DNA of 64,000 nt from Vibrio sp. NTOU-M3. GTDB taxonomy: Bacteria; Pseudomonadota; Gammaproteobacteria; Enterobacterales; Vibrionaceae. The notes under the pieces were generated by a model. That model made no database searches. It was not told where the DNA came from and was given only the letters and a program-made list of their open reading frames with translations. Both the position numbers and the translations under genes were made by a program. Below, in pieces: positions 45,452 through 55,562 of the stretch (position 1 is its first letter; the number at the start of each line of letters is the position of its first letter). The stretch covers positions 2,976,001-3,040,000 of the forward strand of contig NZ_CP162100.1 of NCBI RefSeq assembly GCF_040869035.1, given 5' to 3'.

Positions 45452-46561
45452 ATGGCGACTCTCGACGTAAACCCGCAAACTTACCAACAGCAATTGGCCG
45501 ACAAAGTAGAACGCCTGACCACAATGTTCTCATCATACAATGTGCCAGAGCTGGAAGTGTTTGAATCTCCAGAGCAGCATTACCGCATGCGTGCAGAGTT
45601 TCGAGTTTGGCATGAAGGCGATGAGCTTTACTACATCATGTTCAATCAAGAAACGCGTGAAAAATACCGCGTGGATCAGTTTCCTACCGCAAGCCGCTTA
45701 ATTAACGACTTGATGCCATTGCTGATTGATGCAATGAAAGATAATGACGCTCTGCGCCGTAAACTATTTCAAGTCGACTTTCTCTCAACATTGAGTGGCG
45801 AGATCCTTGTATCACTGCTTTACCACCGCCAACTTGATGATGCGTGGACAGAAAACGCAAAAGCACTAAAGCAGCGCTTAAATGATGAAGGTTTTAACCT
45901 CAACATCATCGGCCGTGCACGTAAAATGAAAATCGTACTCGACCGTGACTACGTGGTTGAAAAGTTAGACGTAAATGGCCAAAGCTACATTTACCAGCAA
46001 GTTGAAAACAGCTTCACGCAGCCAAACGGCAAAGTGGCAGAGAAAATGCTGGAATGGGCAGTCGACTGTACTCAAGAAAGCACTGGTGACTTACTTGAAC
46101 TCTACTGCGGTAACGGTAATTTCTCTCTTGCATTAGCACAAAACTTCGACCGGGTACTCGCGACTGAACTGGCAAAACCATCCGTAGTCTCCGCGCAATA
46201 CAATATTGCTGCAAACAAAATTGAGAACGTCCAAATCCTACGTCTATCCGCCGAAGAGTTTACGCAAGCCATCGAAGGGAGGCGGGAATTCCGCCGTTTA
46301 CAAGATGCGGGGGTGGATCTAAAGAGCTACAACTGCAACACAATTTTTGTCGATCCACCACGTGCTGGGATGGATATTGATACATGTAAAATGGTGCAAG
46401 GTTATGAGCGCATCATGTACATTTCTTGTAATCCTGAGACATTAAAAGAGAACTTGGACATTCTATGCGAAACGCACAACGTGACCCGTTTTGCTTTGTT
46501 CGATCAATTCCCATATACCCACCACATGGAGGCTGGGGTGTTACTGGAACGCATCAAATAG
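45452..46561 (+). CDS. trmA: tRNA (uracil-5-)-methyltransferase
   Basis: TrmA makes 5-methyluridine at U54 in the T-loop of tRNAs (and of tmRNA) using SAM. 369 residues. Start 45452 has AAGGT six bases upstream; the residues [14 protein letters not shown] begin as in homologues. The SAM motif is [16 protein letters not shown]; the catalytic Cys is in [10 protein letters not shown] and the base-catalysis Glu in HHMEAGVLL. It is the last conserved gene before the glycan cassette. Confidence 0.97.
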   Translation: MATLDVNPQTYQQQLADKVERLTTMFSSYNVPELEVFESPEQHYRMRAEFRVWHEGDELYYIMFNQETREKYRVDQFPTASRLINDLMPLLIDAMKDNDALRRKLFQVDFLSTLSGEILVSLLYHRQLDDAWTENAKALKQRLNDEGFNLNIIGRARKMKIVLDRDYVVEKLDVNGQSYIYQQVENSFTQPNGKVAEKMLEWAVDCTQESTGDLLELYCGNGNFSLALAQNFDRVLATELAKPSVVSAQYNIAANKIENVQILRLSAEEFTQAIEGRREFRRLQDAGVDLKSYNCNTIFVDPPRAGMDIDTCKMVQGYERIMYISCNPETLKENLDILCETHNVTRFALFDQFPYTHHMEAGVLLERIK

Positions 46562-47101
46562 AACGCTATATCATGAGAAAGTCGATAAAAATTGATAACT
46601 AGGAAAACGATTCATTATGGTTTAAGTGGAGCCTAGTAAAAGTGGCTCCCCATTTCCTATAAAATTAGTAGCTATATGCATTGCAACACAACTAATATCG
46701 TTACTTGCCTGAGTACATTCTCCAACATCATTCTTACTCACCTGTAAAGTGGTGAGAATAATGTGAGTTTCAGAAGAATAGTCAGTAAACGAGGATGATT
46801 CTTAAGTTCTTATTACGATAAAATAAAGTAAGTATCTATATTAACTTAACTCTGAGACATTTGCTTAGCCTGAAGCGTTCACCAACTTTGGAGTTGGTTA
46901 TTTTTCATTAAATATCAATCACTTAATATCATTAACTTTATTGTTTACATAATAAAACTAACTATATATCTCTCCCCTTCACTTGCAAATAGTGTTCAAC
47001 TAGAAAATGATATCTACTCTTTGCTCTTGAAGAGTAATCTTTGAATTCTCTATTGTTATCTTGATATATTTCACGTAATATTCATCAATCTTGATTTATA
47101 T
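46562..47101. other. AT-rich junction between trmA and the glycan cassette
   Basis: 540 bp with no credible gene. It contains a terminator-like hairpin, ACCAACT-TTGG-AGTTGGT followed by TATTTTTC, at 46881-46907. No JUMPstart/ops element (GGCGGTAGCGTG-like) was found. The sequence turns markedly AT-rich from about 46780. The promoter for the cassette should lie in its right part. Confidence 0.6.
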
Positions 47102-48997
47102 ATGGTATATTTCATGAATTTCAAAAACTTTATTCATAGAATGTTTCCTGGACATAAATTTTCAGTTGAAACAACTGCTATGATTTCAATTATAATTTTT
47201 CATTTTTTGTCAACTATTTATTCATTATTTGTATTTACACAGTTTAATATTGGAAAGATATTAGAACTATCTATAGTTTTCTTAATTTTATTTTGTTCTT
47301 TTATTCTTATTTTTTCACCTTCTTCATTCAAATTTTATAAAAATTTCAACCTAATAAGTTTATTTTGGGCAATCATTACAGCTATATTTTTAACGGCACT
47401 ACTAAACTCTCCTAGCTTACAGTTTTTAGGTTACTTTCCTACATTTCCTTTAACTGAAGCGGAACTTGGATTAGGGTGGAGTCAGGACTCTGTGTTCCAT
47501 GCATCAATTATACAGAGCTTTAAAAATTTTGGTTTTCCATCCATCGGCCAACATGATACTCCTCTTCTTGTTTACCATGTTTTGAGTCATTTTGTAGACT
47601 CTATTCTTATTCAGATTACGGATTTAGATGTGTGGAAAAGCTATGGCCTAATGTATTTTTACAAGGCTATTTTGCTAATTTCATCTATAGTATTTTTTAT
47701 TGCAACAAGTACTAAAAATCATAATAGATATTCATTTATCTTATCAGTTATATTTTTAACACCAATTATAATATCAACCTGGCATGCAATTGGTTCTCAC
47801 GGGCTCTGGTTTACAAGTATAACATTATTATTCTCAGCTCCTTATGTATTTAAAATTATATCAATTGAAAGGGAAATTAACCTTTCTGATTATTTTATAT
47901 TATTTATTTTAGCAGTTATAATTTCCCTTGGAAAAATATCGAGTGGTTTTATGTTTTCGATGTTTATTGGGTTCTCCTTATTGATACTTTATTATAAGGA
48001 TTGGAAGGTATATATTTTTGGAATTAGCCTTTTATTATTTTTTTCCATCTATCAATCATTTCTAACAGTACAAAGTGAGGTTTCACTTCCTAATATAATG
48101 GAATTTTTGTCGATTATCAGTCTAAAATCTAATATAATCAGACATCAATTATTTCAAGTCTATTTAATATTATTCGCTTTATTCACAGTTTCTTGGGTAT
48201 CATCCTCAAAAAAATCTAAACCACTTGTTTTAAGTGGGATCATTTCTGTAATTACAATATCTATTATAATTACAATTCAACCTAATCTAACTACTTCTGA
48301 TAAAGGTTATTTTATATATGGATTAAGTAGTTTCTTAATATTAATTTCATATCAAGCAATCATTCGTGACATCTCACTTATAAAAGAAAATAAATCTTTA
48401 AATTATATTCATTTTAATTATTCACATATACAAATATTACTAATTATTTCAATATTACTAGTTACTAACTTTTTAGATAAAACAAGATACAACGCTTTTA
48501 ACTTTGGGTTAAATTCAACAAAAGAAGTAGTTAATAATTTTTACTCTCTACATTTTAGTCGAATAAATAGGGGAGACGTAAATTTAAATGCAAATATTCA
48601 TAAAATGCTATCAAATAGAAATTATATTGACTTTGATAAATATGAACGTCCATTAGATCAATTTAATCTAGCTCTAACACAGTTTATGCAGACAAACAAA
48701 CTAACAGCTAATAATACCTTACTTTACTTTCCAAAAGAAATATTTGAAAACGAATTTAATCAATTCAGAGGTAACAAATGGGCTAGAGGAATGTTAGTTT
48801 ATGCGGTTACTGGTGTACCATTGATTCATGGTATTGAAAGATTGAGTAATCGTTATGGTTATTTAGATTATGATCCGAATGCCACATGGGTTCCTCGTAA
48901 TAGGTTTAATCATAACTATGCTTGTCAGTTTAAAAAGAACATTGTTATCATAGAGACAATGATAGATAGGAAGTTCAACCTAGTTAGGTGCGATTAA
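47102..48997 (+). CDS. Polytopic membrane protein, candidate GtrC-like (GT-C) glycosyltransferase
   Basis: A 631-residue integral membrane protein of unknown family. About eleven or twelve transmembrane segments occupy residues 25-470; a soluble C-terminal region of about 160 residues follows. The second half of the first large loop (about residues 115-165) has [12 protein letters not shown] and [19 protein letters not shown], with acidic and His residues in the place where GT-C enzymes keep their catalytic acidic motif. Its gene is very AT-rich and starts the cassette; the stop and the next start share TAATG, so it is translationally coupled to rmlB. Given gtrA- and gtrB-like genes in the same operon, it is the best candidate for the periplasmic transferase. 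A Wzy-type polymerase is an alternative. Confidence 0.6.
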   Translation: MVYFMNFKNFIHRMFPGHKFSVETTAMISIIIFHFLSTIYSLFVFTQFNIGKILELSIVFLILFCSFILIFSPSSFKFYKNFNLISLFWAIITAIFLTALLNSPSLQFLGYFPTFPLTEAELGLGWSQDSVFHASIIQSFKNFGFPSIGQHDTPLLVYHVLSHFVDSILIQITDLDVWKSYGLMYFYKAILLISSIVFFIATSTKNHNRYSFILSVIFLTPIIISTWHAIGSHGLWFTSITLLFSAPYVFKIISIEREINLSDYFILFILAVIISLGKISSGFMFSMFIGFSLLILYYKDWKVYIFGISLLLFFSIYQSFLTVQSEVSLPNIMEFLSIISLKSNIIRHQLFQVYLILFALFTVSWVSSSKKSKPLVLSGIISVITISIIITIQPNLTTSDKGYFIYGLSSFLILISYQAIIRDISLIKENKSLNYIHFNYSHIQILLIISILLVTNFLDKTRYNAFNFGLNSTKEVVNNFYSLHFSRINRGDVNLNANIHKMLSNRNYIDFDKYERPLDQFNLALTQFMQTNKLTANNTLLYFPKEIFENEFNQFRGNKWARGMLVYAVTGVPLIHGIERLSNRYGYLDYDPNATWVPRNRFNHNYACQFKKNIVIIETMIDRKFNLVRCD

Positions 48998-50115
48998 TGT
49001 CAGTTATTCTTGTTACCGGTGGCGCAGGCTTTATTGGCTCAGCACTTATTCGTCACTTAATTAATTCTACCTCACATTTAGTAGTAAATGTTGATAAATT
49101 AACCTATGCAGGAAACCTTCAATCTTTAGCCAGCATAAATCAAAACTCTCGCTATTTTTTTGAAAAAGTTGATATTTGCAATGCAAAAGAAGTGAAACGT
49201 ATATTTTGTCAATACAAGCCAGATATTGTTATGCATCTAGCAGCTGAATCGCATGTCGATCGTTCCATTGATGGCCCTGGTAGCTTTATCCAAACTAATA
49301 TTGTAGGTACATACTCGCTACTTGAGGAGGCAAGAATCTATTGGTCTGAGCTTGATGATAAGAAAAAAAACAACTTCCGTTTTCATCATGTTTCAACAGA
49401 TGAAGTTTATGGTGATTTACCTCACCCTGACATTCAAACAGACGACTCATCCCTGTTTACTGAAAGCACCGCATATGACCCAAGCTCTCCCTATAGTGCC
49501 TCAAAAGCGAGCTCAGATCATTTAGTACGTGCATGGCACAGAACTTATCATTTACCTATTATCGTTACTAACTGCTCAAACAATTATGGTCCTTACCATT
49601 TTCCAGAAAAGCTGATCCCCCTGACAATTCTCAATGCTCTCGAAGGTAAGTCGTTACCTGTATATGGTAAAGGTAACCAAATTCGAGATTGGCTTTATGT
49701 CGAAGACCATGTTCGTGCATTAGTTCTAGTCGCAACACAAGGGAAAATAGGGGAAACCTATAACATTGGCGGTCATAACGAAGTTCAAAATATTGAAGTA
49801 GTAAAAACTATTTGCTCAATACTTGAAGAACTTGCTCCAAGTAAGGACAACCCAAACATTGGTAATTTTTCATGTGAGTCACTCGGTATATCGAGTTATA
49901 TGGAATTAATTAAGTATGTTGCTGATAGGCCAGGTCACGATATGCGTTACGCCATCGATGCTAGTAAAATTCAACGGGAGCTTGGGTGGAAACCAGAAGA
50001 AACTTTCCAATCTGGAATCCGTAAAACTGTACAGTGGTATCTAGATAATCAATCGTGGTGTCAGCAAGTACAAGAAGGAAATTACCAACGAGAGCGATTA
50101 GGAAGCAAAATATGA
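48997..50115 (+). CDS. rmlB: dTDP-glucose 4,6-dehydratase
   Basis: RmlB converts dTDP-glucose to dTDP-4-keto-6-deoxyglucose. 372 residues. SDR motifs: [23 protein letters not shown], catalytic [26 protein letters not shown], and [14 protein letters not shown] 48997 overlaps the previous stop (TAATG). It is followed by rmlA with ATGA overlap; rmlC and rmlD are absent, so rhamnose is not the product. Confidence 0.96.
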   Translation: MSVILVTGGAGFIGSALIRHLINSTSHLVVNVDKLTYAGNLQSLASINQNSRYFFEKVDICNAKEVKRIFCQYKPDIVMHLAAESHVDRSIDGPGSFIQTNIVGTYSLLEEARIYWSELDDKKKNNFRFHHVSTDEVYGDLPHPDIQTDDSSLFTESTAYDPSSPYSASKASSDHLVRAWHRTYHLPIIVTNCSNNYGPYHFPEKLIPLTILNALEGKSLPVYGKGNQIRDWLYVEDHVRALVLVATQGKIGETYNIGGHNEVQNIEVVKTICSILEELAPSKDNPNIGNFSCESLGISSYMELIKYVADRPGHDMRYAIDASKIQRELGWKPEETFQSGIRKTVQWYLDNQSWCQQVQEGNYQRERLGSKI

Positions 50116-50984
50116 AAGGTATTATCCTAGCCGGTGGCTCCGGTACACGACTATACCCAATTACACGTGGTGTATCTAAGCAACTACTACCAGTTTACGA
50201 TAAGCCTATGATTTATTATCCATTGTCAGTGCTTATGCTTGCGGGTATTCAAGATATTCTAATTATCACAACACTTGAAGACCAAGCGGGGTTCATCCGT
50301 ATGCTTGGTGATGGTAAAGAGTTTGGCGTAAACCTAAGTTATGGTATTCAACCTAATCCGGATGGACTTGCTCAAGCTTTTATCATTGGCGAAAAATTCA
50401 TTGGCAACGAAAATGTTTGCTTAGTACTTGGAGACAATATTTTCTGGGGACAAGGGTTCACTCCAGTAATAAAGCGTGCAACGGCTAGGTCTAATGGTGC
50501 AACAGTGTTTGGCTACCAAGTCAAAGATCCAGAACGTTTTGGCGTAGTCGAATTTGATAAAAATAATAAGGTTATAAGTATTGAAGAAAAGCCCGAAAAA
50601 CCAAAATCTAACTTTGCCGTTACGGGTTTATATTTTTATGATAATAATGTTGTTGATATGGCTAAAAAAGTTGTACCAAGCCACCGTGGTGAACTCGAAA
50701 TCACCTCCATCAATCAAATGTATATGGAGCTAGGTGAGCTACACGTAGAGCAACTTGGACGAGGGTTTGCTTGGTTGGATACGGGAACCCACGAAAGCCT
50801 ATTGGAAGCAGCGATGTTCGTCGAAACTATCGAAAAGCGTCAAGGATACAAAATAGCCTGCCTTGAAGAAATCGCTTGGAGAAATGGTTGGCTCTCTAAA
50901 GAACAAGTAACCCAAACTGCAAAAAAACTATCTAAAAATGCTTATGGTCTGTACCTAAATGACTTATTAAAAACTAAGTTCTAA
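50112..50984 (+). CDS. rmlA: Glucose-1-phosphate thymidylyltransferase
   Basis: RmlA makes dTDP-glucose from glucose-1-phosphate and dTTP. The 290-residue product starts at the ATG that overlaps the rmlB TGA; the longer frame upstream is a shadow. It has the nucleotidyltransferase signature [37 protein letters not shown], and [12 protein letters not shown]. Supplies substrate for RmlB. Confidence 0.97.
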   Translation: MKGIILAGGSGTRLYPITRGVSKQLLPVYDKPMIYYPLSVLMLAGIQDILIITTLEDQAGFIRMLGDGKEFGVNLSYGIQPNPDGLAQAFIIGEKFIGNENVCLVLGDNIFWGQGFTPVIKRATARSNGATVFGYQVKDPERFGVVEFDKNNKVISIEEKPEKPKSNFAVTGLYFYDNNVVDMAKKVVPSHRGELEITSINQMYMELGELHVEQLGRGFAWLDTGTHESLLEAAMFVETIEKRQGYKIACLEEIAWRNGWLSKEQVTQTAKKLSKNAYGLYLNDLLKTKF

Positions 50985-51162
50985 TATTAAAAATATTAGG
51001 TAGGAAAAACTTCCATAAATCGAAAATTTCAAAACTAACAGCTACTAAAAATCAACGAAGTTAATATTAGTGACTGCTCTTACTTTAATAACCACTCTGT
51101 TATTTCAAACCGTGAGAATCAGTCGATATATGTATATTTAGAATGTTGACATTAAGGTTCTC

Positions 51163-52050
51163 ATGCAAAAAGTTTCTTTTTACATTATGAATTCGAAGGG
51201 TTTATTTGTCCTAAAACGCTTTATCGAAGCGTATGGATCAAATGCTATTAGTTACATTGTGAGTGAACAAGATAAATCACTTCAATATGATTGTATTAAT
51301 GATATAAAACTAATCGCAAAAAATAATAACATCCCTTTCTACCAACGAGCACACCTTGATACAGAAATAGAAGATAACTTTCTGGGTTTAAAATTTGCTA
51401 TTGGCTGGCGATGGCTTATTAAAAATACCAAAAACTTGGTTGTATTCCATGACTCTTTATTACCAAAATATCGTGGTTTTGCTCCTCTAGTAAACTCTTT
51501 GATCAATAATGAGTTACAAGGTGGTGTAACCGCTTTATTTGCAGATAATAAATATGATCAAGGAGATATTATTGCTCAGGAATCGACTAACTTTAGTTAT
51601 CCAATAAAGATAGAAGATGCAATAAAACAAATTGAACCGATATACTTTCATTTAGTCGACAAAATTTATAAATATACTTTGACTGGAAAAGCGTTAACGG
51701 GACAAAAGCAAGATGAAAGTGAAGCAACTTATAGTTTATGGTTGGATAGTAAAGATTACTTTATTGATTGGACTTGGTCTGCAAAAAAAATAAAACGTTT
51801 TGTGGATGCAGTAGGCTATCCATATGATGGAGCTAAAGCTTGGTTAAATGATTGCATCACGACTTTTAAAGAAGTAGAAGAAGTAAATGATGTGATCATT
51901 GAGCATAGAGATAGACATATCGGTAAAGTTATTTTTGTAGAGGAAAATGTACCAATCATTATTTGTTCAAAAGGTTTATTAGCTTTAAAAGAAATAACGG
52001 ATGAAAATAACATAACTTTACAAATTAATTTTAGAAGTAGGTTTCAGTAA
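51163..52050 (+). CDS. Sugar N-formyltransferase-like protein
   Basis: A 295-residue protein of the formyltransferase (Fmt/WbkC/VioF) fold. The catalytic region FHDSLLPKYRGFAP and the loop YDQGDIIAQE are present: His96 and Asp132 fit the family triad. The third member, the Asn of the usual Asn-x-His, is replaced by Val94. The C-terminal part (about 195-290) resembles the Fmt C-terminal domain (IDWTWSAKKIKRFVDAVGYPYDGAKAW). In the company of rmlA, rmlB and a WecE-like aminotransferase, it should N-formylate a dTDP-4-amino-4,6-dideoxyhexose with 10-formyl-THF. Start has AAGG five bases upstream. Confidence 0.82.
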   Translation: MQKVSFYIMNSKGLFVLKRFIEAYGSNAISYIVSEQDKSLQYDCINDIKLIAKNNNIPFYQRAHLDTEIEDNFLGLKFAIGWRWLIKNTKNLVVFHDSLLPKYRGFAPLVNSLINNELQGGVTALFADNKYDQGDIIAQESTNFSYPIKIEDAIKQIEPIYFHLVDKIYKYTLTGKALTGQKQDESEATYSLWLDSKDYFIDWTWSAKKIKRFVDAVGYPYDGAKAWLNDCITTFKEVEEVNDVIIEHRDRHIGKVIFVEENVPIIICSKGLLALKEITDENNITLQINFRSRFQ

Positions 52051-52052
52051 AC

Positions 52053-53195
52053 GTGATTACATTTAACAGACCACCTTTAACTGGTAACGAGCAGCAATAC
52101 GTTTTGCAGGCAATACAAAGCAATAAAATTTCAGGGGACGGCTTATTTGGTAAACAATGCCAGACCTGGTTTGAAAAGAATTTGAATTGTTCAAAGACCT
52201 TGCTCACACCTTCATGCACGGCGGCATTGGAAATGGCAGCAATATTGCTCGATATTCAACCTGGTGATGAAGTAATTATGCCTAGCTATACTTTTGTAAG
52301 TACTGCGAATGCATTTGTATTACGTGGAGCAAAGATTGTGTTTGTTGATATTCGTCCCGATACTATGAATATCGACGAAACAAAAATTGAAGCGGCGATT
52401 ACTGACAAAACGAAAGCAATTTTGCCTGTACATTATGCAGGAGTAGCCTGTGATATGGATGCAATTATGAATATTGCCAACCATCACAGTTTATTTGTGG
52501 TTGAAGATGCAGCACAAGGTATGATGGCTAGCTATAAAGGGAAAGCATTAGGTACTATTGGACATTTAGGAGCAATTAGTTTTCATGAAACTAAAAACTA
52601 TACTAGCGGTGGTGAAGGTGGACTATTAATAATTAATGATGAGCGTTTTTTACAGCGTGCAGAAATCATACGTGAAAAAGGTACTAATCGTAGCGAGTTT
52701 TTTCGTGGTAAAGTGGACAAATATACTTGGGTGGATTTAGGAAGTAGTTATCTTCCTAGTGAACTTCAGGCAGCATTTTTATGGGGACAATTAGAAAAAG
52801 CACATGACATCAACCAAAACCGTTTAGCAACTTGGAATATATATCACAATGCCTTTTCTCCACTACAAAAAGCCAGTTTAGCAGAGCTACCTATTGTTCC
52901 TGTACATTGTCAACATAATGCACACATGTATTACCTCAAACTCAAAAACTTGGAACAACGCACAGCCTTTATCGATCATTTAGAAGCTCACAATATCAAT
53001 GCAGCTTTCCATTATGTTCCATTACACAATGCACCAGCCGGGCAAAAATTTGGCGATTTTCGGGGGGCAGACAAATATACTACCGTCGAAAGCACAAGGT
53101 TGGTTAGGTTACCGCTTTATTACGGCATGGAACGAAATGATTTAGACCATATAATCAACCAATCATTAACGTTTTTTAATAAGCTTGAGAATTAG
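52053..53195 (+). CDS. wecE: dTDP-4-keto-6-deoxyglucose C-4 aminotransferase, WecE/RffA-like
   Basis: A 380-residue PLP enzyme of the DegT/DnrJ/EryC1 family. Long stretches agree with E. coli WecE (for instance LLTPSCTAALEMAAILLDI, PVHYAGVACDMD, REKGTNRSEFFRG). The PLP lysine is in HETKNYTSGGEGG, around residue 181. E. coli WecE gives dTDP-4-amino-4,6-dideoxygalactose (Fuc4N), used in ECA; here the ECA genes are absent. GTG 52053 starts two bases after the preceding stop. A C-4 epimer (dTDP-Qui4N) cannot be excluded. Confidence 0.9.
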   Translation: MITFNRPPLTGNEQQYVLQAIQSNKISGDGLFGKQCQTWFEKNLNCSKTLLTPSCTAALEMAAILLDIQPGDEVIMPSYTFVSTANAFVLRGAKIVFVDIRPDTMNIDETKIEAAITDKTKAILPVHYAGVACDMDAIMNIANHHSLFVVEDAAQGMMASYKGKALGTIGHLGAISFHETKNYTSGGEGGLLIINDERFLQRAEIIREKGTNRSEFFRGKVDKYTWVDLGSSYLPSELQAAFLWGQLEKAHDINQNRLATWNIYHNAFSPLQKASLAELPIVPVHCQHNAHMYYLKLKNLEQRTAFIDHLEAHNINAAFHYVPLHNAPAGQKFGDFRGADKYTTVESTRLVRLPLYYGMERNDLDHIINQSLTFFNKLEN

Positions 53196-53203
53196 GAAAG
53201 TCA

Positions 53204-54145
53204 ATGAAACTATCCATTGTTGCCACTTTGTACAGATCAGAGAGTTATATCAGTCAGTTTTATCAAAGAATAAGTGATGTTGCGGCCAAATTATTTGGCC
53301 TTGATTATGAGATAATATTAGTCAACGATGGGTCACCAGACAGAAGCTTGGATAAAGCTATTGCGCTTTCAAAAACAGATAAAAAACTGAAAGTAGTCAA
53401 CCTCAGCCGTAACTTTGGACACCATAAAGCTATGATGACAGGACTGATGCATGCAACAGGTGATTTGGTTTTTTTGATTGATAGTGATCTTGAAGAACAA
53501 CCAGAATGGCTAGAATTGTTCTACAACAAAATGAACGACACGCAAGCAGACGTAGTTTATGGTGTGCAAGAGACGAGAAAGGGAGGCTGGTTTGAAAAAA
53601 TGAGTGGAAGCCTTTTCTATAAAGCATTCAATATGCTGGGACATATTAAGATCCCGGAAAACCTTGTTACAACTCGATTAATGTCAAAAGACTACGTTGA
53701 AGCACTAGTTTTACATAAAGAAACCGACTTTTTTATTGCAGGTTTATGGCAGCTGACAGGCTTTGATCAGGTCGAGCTCAAACTTAAGAAACTTTCGACA
53801 AGCCCAACCACATATACATTAGCAAAAAAAATATCTTTGTTAATAAATGCAGTTACTGCCTTCAGCAATTATCCATTAATTCTGATCTTCTATCTTGGCG
53901 TAACTGTTTCTCTGCTTTCTGTTGTTTATATAACCTACTTAATATCGAATTGGTTCTTATATGATACTCCTTTACAAGGTTGGACATCTTTAATTGCATC
54001 GGTATGGCTATTTGGTGGATTAATTTTAGCGGCGCTGGGTGTAATTGGAATTTATTTGGGTAAAGTTTTTATCGAAGTAAAACGGCGACCTTATACCATT
54101 ATCAAGTCTACTTATCAAAATGGTGAAAAGCAAAAAGCAGAATAA
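53204..54145 (+). CDS. GtrB-like polyprenyl-phosphate glycosyltransferase (GT2)
   Basis: A 313-residue GT2 enzyme: N-terminal GT-A domain (about 1-215) with IILVNDGSPDRS, LSRNFGHHKAMMTGL and the DxD motif LIDSDLEEQP, then two C-terminal membrane segments (about 222-250 and 262-290). This architecture is that of GtrB and ArnC, which put a sugar on undecaprenyl phosphate at the cytoplasmic face. The donor should be the dTDP-amino sugar from the upstream genes. AGGAAAGTC precedes ATG 53204. The following GtrA-like gene begins two bases after its stop. Confidence 0.9.
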   Translation: MKLSIVATLYRSESYISQFYQRISDVAAKLFGLDYEIILVNDGSPDRSLDKAIALSKTDKKLKVVNLSRNFGHHKAMMTGLMHATGDLVFLIDSDLEEQPEWLELFYNKMNDTQADVVYGVQETRKGGWFEKMSGSLFYKAFNMLGHIKIPENLVTTRLMSKDYVEALVLHKETDFFIAGLWQLTGFDQVELKLKKLSTSPTTYTLAKKISLLINAVTAFSNYPLILIFYLGVTVSLLSVVYITYLISNWFLYDTPLQGWTSLIASVWLFGGLILAALGVIGIYLGKVFIEVKRRPYTIIKSTYQNGEKQKAE

Positions 54146-54147
54146 TA

Positions 54148-54573
54148 ATGATAGGTTTATTACAAAGTAATGAAACACTGAAACAGTTTTTTTTATATGG
54201 CGTTACTGGAGCCACATTAAACTTTCTGGGATTCGGGTTATACATCGTATTAACATGGTTTGGTGTCGAACCAAAATTAGCAATGCTATTTGTATATAAT
54301 ATAGGTATTGTAAGTAGTTTTTTTGCCAATAGGAAATTGGTATTTGGCGCTAAACATACCGGATTTAGAATTATTGTAAAGTTTCTAGCAGCACATGTTA
54401 TAGGATACTCCATCAACTTTTTGCTATTATATTACTTTTATGAACAAATGGGGTTTGCTCATCAAGTGGTACAATTTTCTGCAATATTAATAGTGGCACT
54501 CTATTTATTTGTAGTATTTAAGTTTTGGGTTTTTCGTAAGCCATCATCAAATTTATTGATTAAGGGAGGGTAA
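54148..54573 (+). CDS. GtrA-like family small membrane protein (flippase)
   Basis: A 141-residue protein with four transmembrane helices: LKQFFLYGVTGATLNFLGFGLYIVL, AMLFVYNIGIVSSFFANRKLVFG, FLAAHVIGYSINFLLLYYFY, and AILIVALYLFVVFKFWVF. This is the GtrA (PF04138) pattern, including FxxNRxxVF. GtrA proteins are thought to flip polyprenyl-phosphate sugars to the periplasm. It lies between the GtrB-like gene and the methyltransferase, whose ATG follows its TAA immediately. Confidence 0.9.
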   Translation: MIGLLQSNETLKQFFLYGVTGATLNFLGFGLYIVLTWFGVEPKLAMLFVYNIGIVSSFFANRKLVFGAKHTGFRIIVKFLAAHVIGYSINFLLLYYFYEQMGFAHQVVQFSAILIVALYLFVVFKFWVFRKPSSNLLIKGG

Positions 54574-55461
54574 ATGAAGTTTTGTAACCAATGTAACTCA
54601 CAGTTTGATGGCAATGATTTTGCCTGCCCTAAATGCAATACAACGACAAGTATTACGGATCATATAATTATTCATGCCCCTGAGTTGGCTCATGGAGGTG
54701 GTGGATTTAACCCAAAAACCTTTGAAAAACTAGCAAAACTGGAAGAGAAAAATTTTTGGTTTAGGGCTAGAAATGAACTTATTATTTGGTTATTGAACAA
54801 GTTTGTATTAAAGAACAAAGATAGCCGCTCTCTTGGTAAATACTTAGAAATTGGTTGTGGTACTGGATATGTCCTCAAAGGAATAAAAACTGCATTTCGC
54901 GATACAACAGTATTTGGTTCAGAAATATTCCTAAGTGGCTTGGAGCAAGCAAGATGTCGCTTGACTGATGTAAGTTTAATGCAAATGGATGCAAGAGCTA
55001 TCCCTTATAAGGAAGAGTTTAATTTAATTGGTGCATTCGATGTTTTAGAACATATTAAAGAAGATGATAAAGTTATTTCGGAAATTCATCGTGCACTGAC
55101 TCCAAATGGTATTTTTATTGCAACTGTACCACAACATAAGTGGTTGTGGAGCAAAATGGATGACTATGCCTACCATGAAAGACGATATCAACCAAATGAG
55201 CTTCAAGAAAAAATGCAAACCGCAGGCTTTGAAATAATTAAAACAACATCGTTCGTATCTCTACTTATTCCTTTAATGTATTTAGCACGAAGCCAGAAAA
55301 TAGATGACAACAAAGAATTTGATCCTTTAGCCGAATTAGCATTGCCTCCTGTTATGAATATGGCCTTATATAGCATAATGAAATTTGAATTAATATTGAT
55401 CAAAATGGGGATCACATTTCCCTTTGGCGGTTCCAGATTAGTAATCGGAAAAAAGAGATAG
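54574..55461 (+). CDS. Class I SAM methyltransferase with N-terminal zinc ribbon
   Basis: A 295-residue protein. The first 20 residues have a CxxC-13-CxxC ribbon (CNQC, CPKC) that may bind zinc. A Rossmann-type methyltransferase follows with motif I YLEIGCGTGYVLKGI, an acidic motif II (FGSEI), and the post-motif GAFDVLEHIKEDDKVISE typical of the UbiE/Methyltransf_11 group. The C-terminus has a hydrophobic patch (PPVMNMALYSIMKFELILI) that may touch the membrane. As the last gene in the cassette it probably methylates the sugar or lipid-linked product. Confidence 0.82.
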   Translation: MKFCNQCNSQFDGNDFACPKCNTTTSITDHIIIHAPELAHGGGGFNPKTFEKLAKLEEKNFWFRARNELIIWLLNKFVLKNKDSRSLGKYLEIGCGTGYVLKGIKTAFRDTTVFGSEIFLSGLEQARCRLTDVSLMQMDARAIPYKEEFNLIGAFDVLEHIKEDDKVISEIHRALTPNGIFIATVPQHKWLWSKMDDYAYHERRYQPNELQEKMQTAGFEIIKTTSFVSLLIPLMYLARSQKIDDNKEFDPLAELALPPVMNMALYSIMKFELILIKMGITFPFGGSRLVIGKKR

Positions 55462-55534
55462 GTTGTAACTCAAAGCATTAAATTAAACATTCCACATAAA
55501 AATGAGTATTGCTGGAACGTAAGTAAATCAGATA

Positions 55535-55562
55535 AAAAATGAGCCTTTCGGCTCATTTTTTT
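55535..55562. terminator. Bidirectional terminator at the end of the glycan cassette
   Basis: AAAAAATGAGCC-TTTC-GGCTCATTTTTT between the convergent methyltransferase and yijD genes. Confidence 0.88.

Noticed and set aside
46562..47101. JUMPstart/ops element before the glycan cassette
   Set aside because: No GGCGGTAGCGTG-like motif on the plus strand, so RfaH control is not supported.
48997..53195. Rhamnose (rmlBDAC) pathway
   Set aside because: rmlC and rmlD are missing; an aminotransferase and a formyltransferase-like gene are present instead.
46562..55560. Phage or integrative element carrying the glycan cassette
   Set aside because: No integrase, tRNA-end duplication or attachment repeat at either side; AT-richness alone is not enough.
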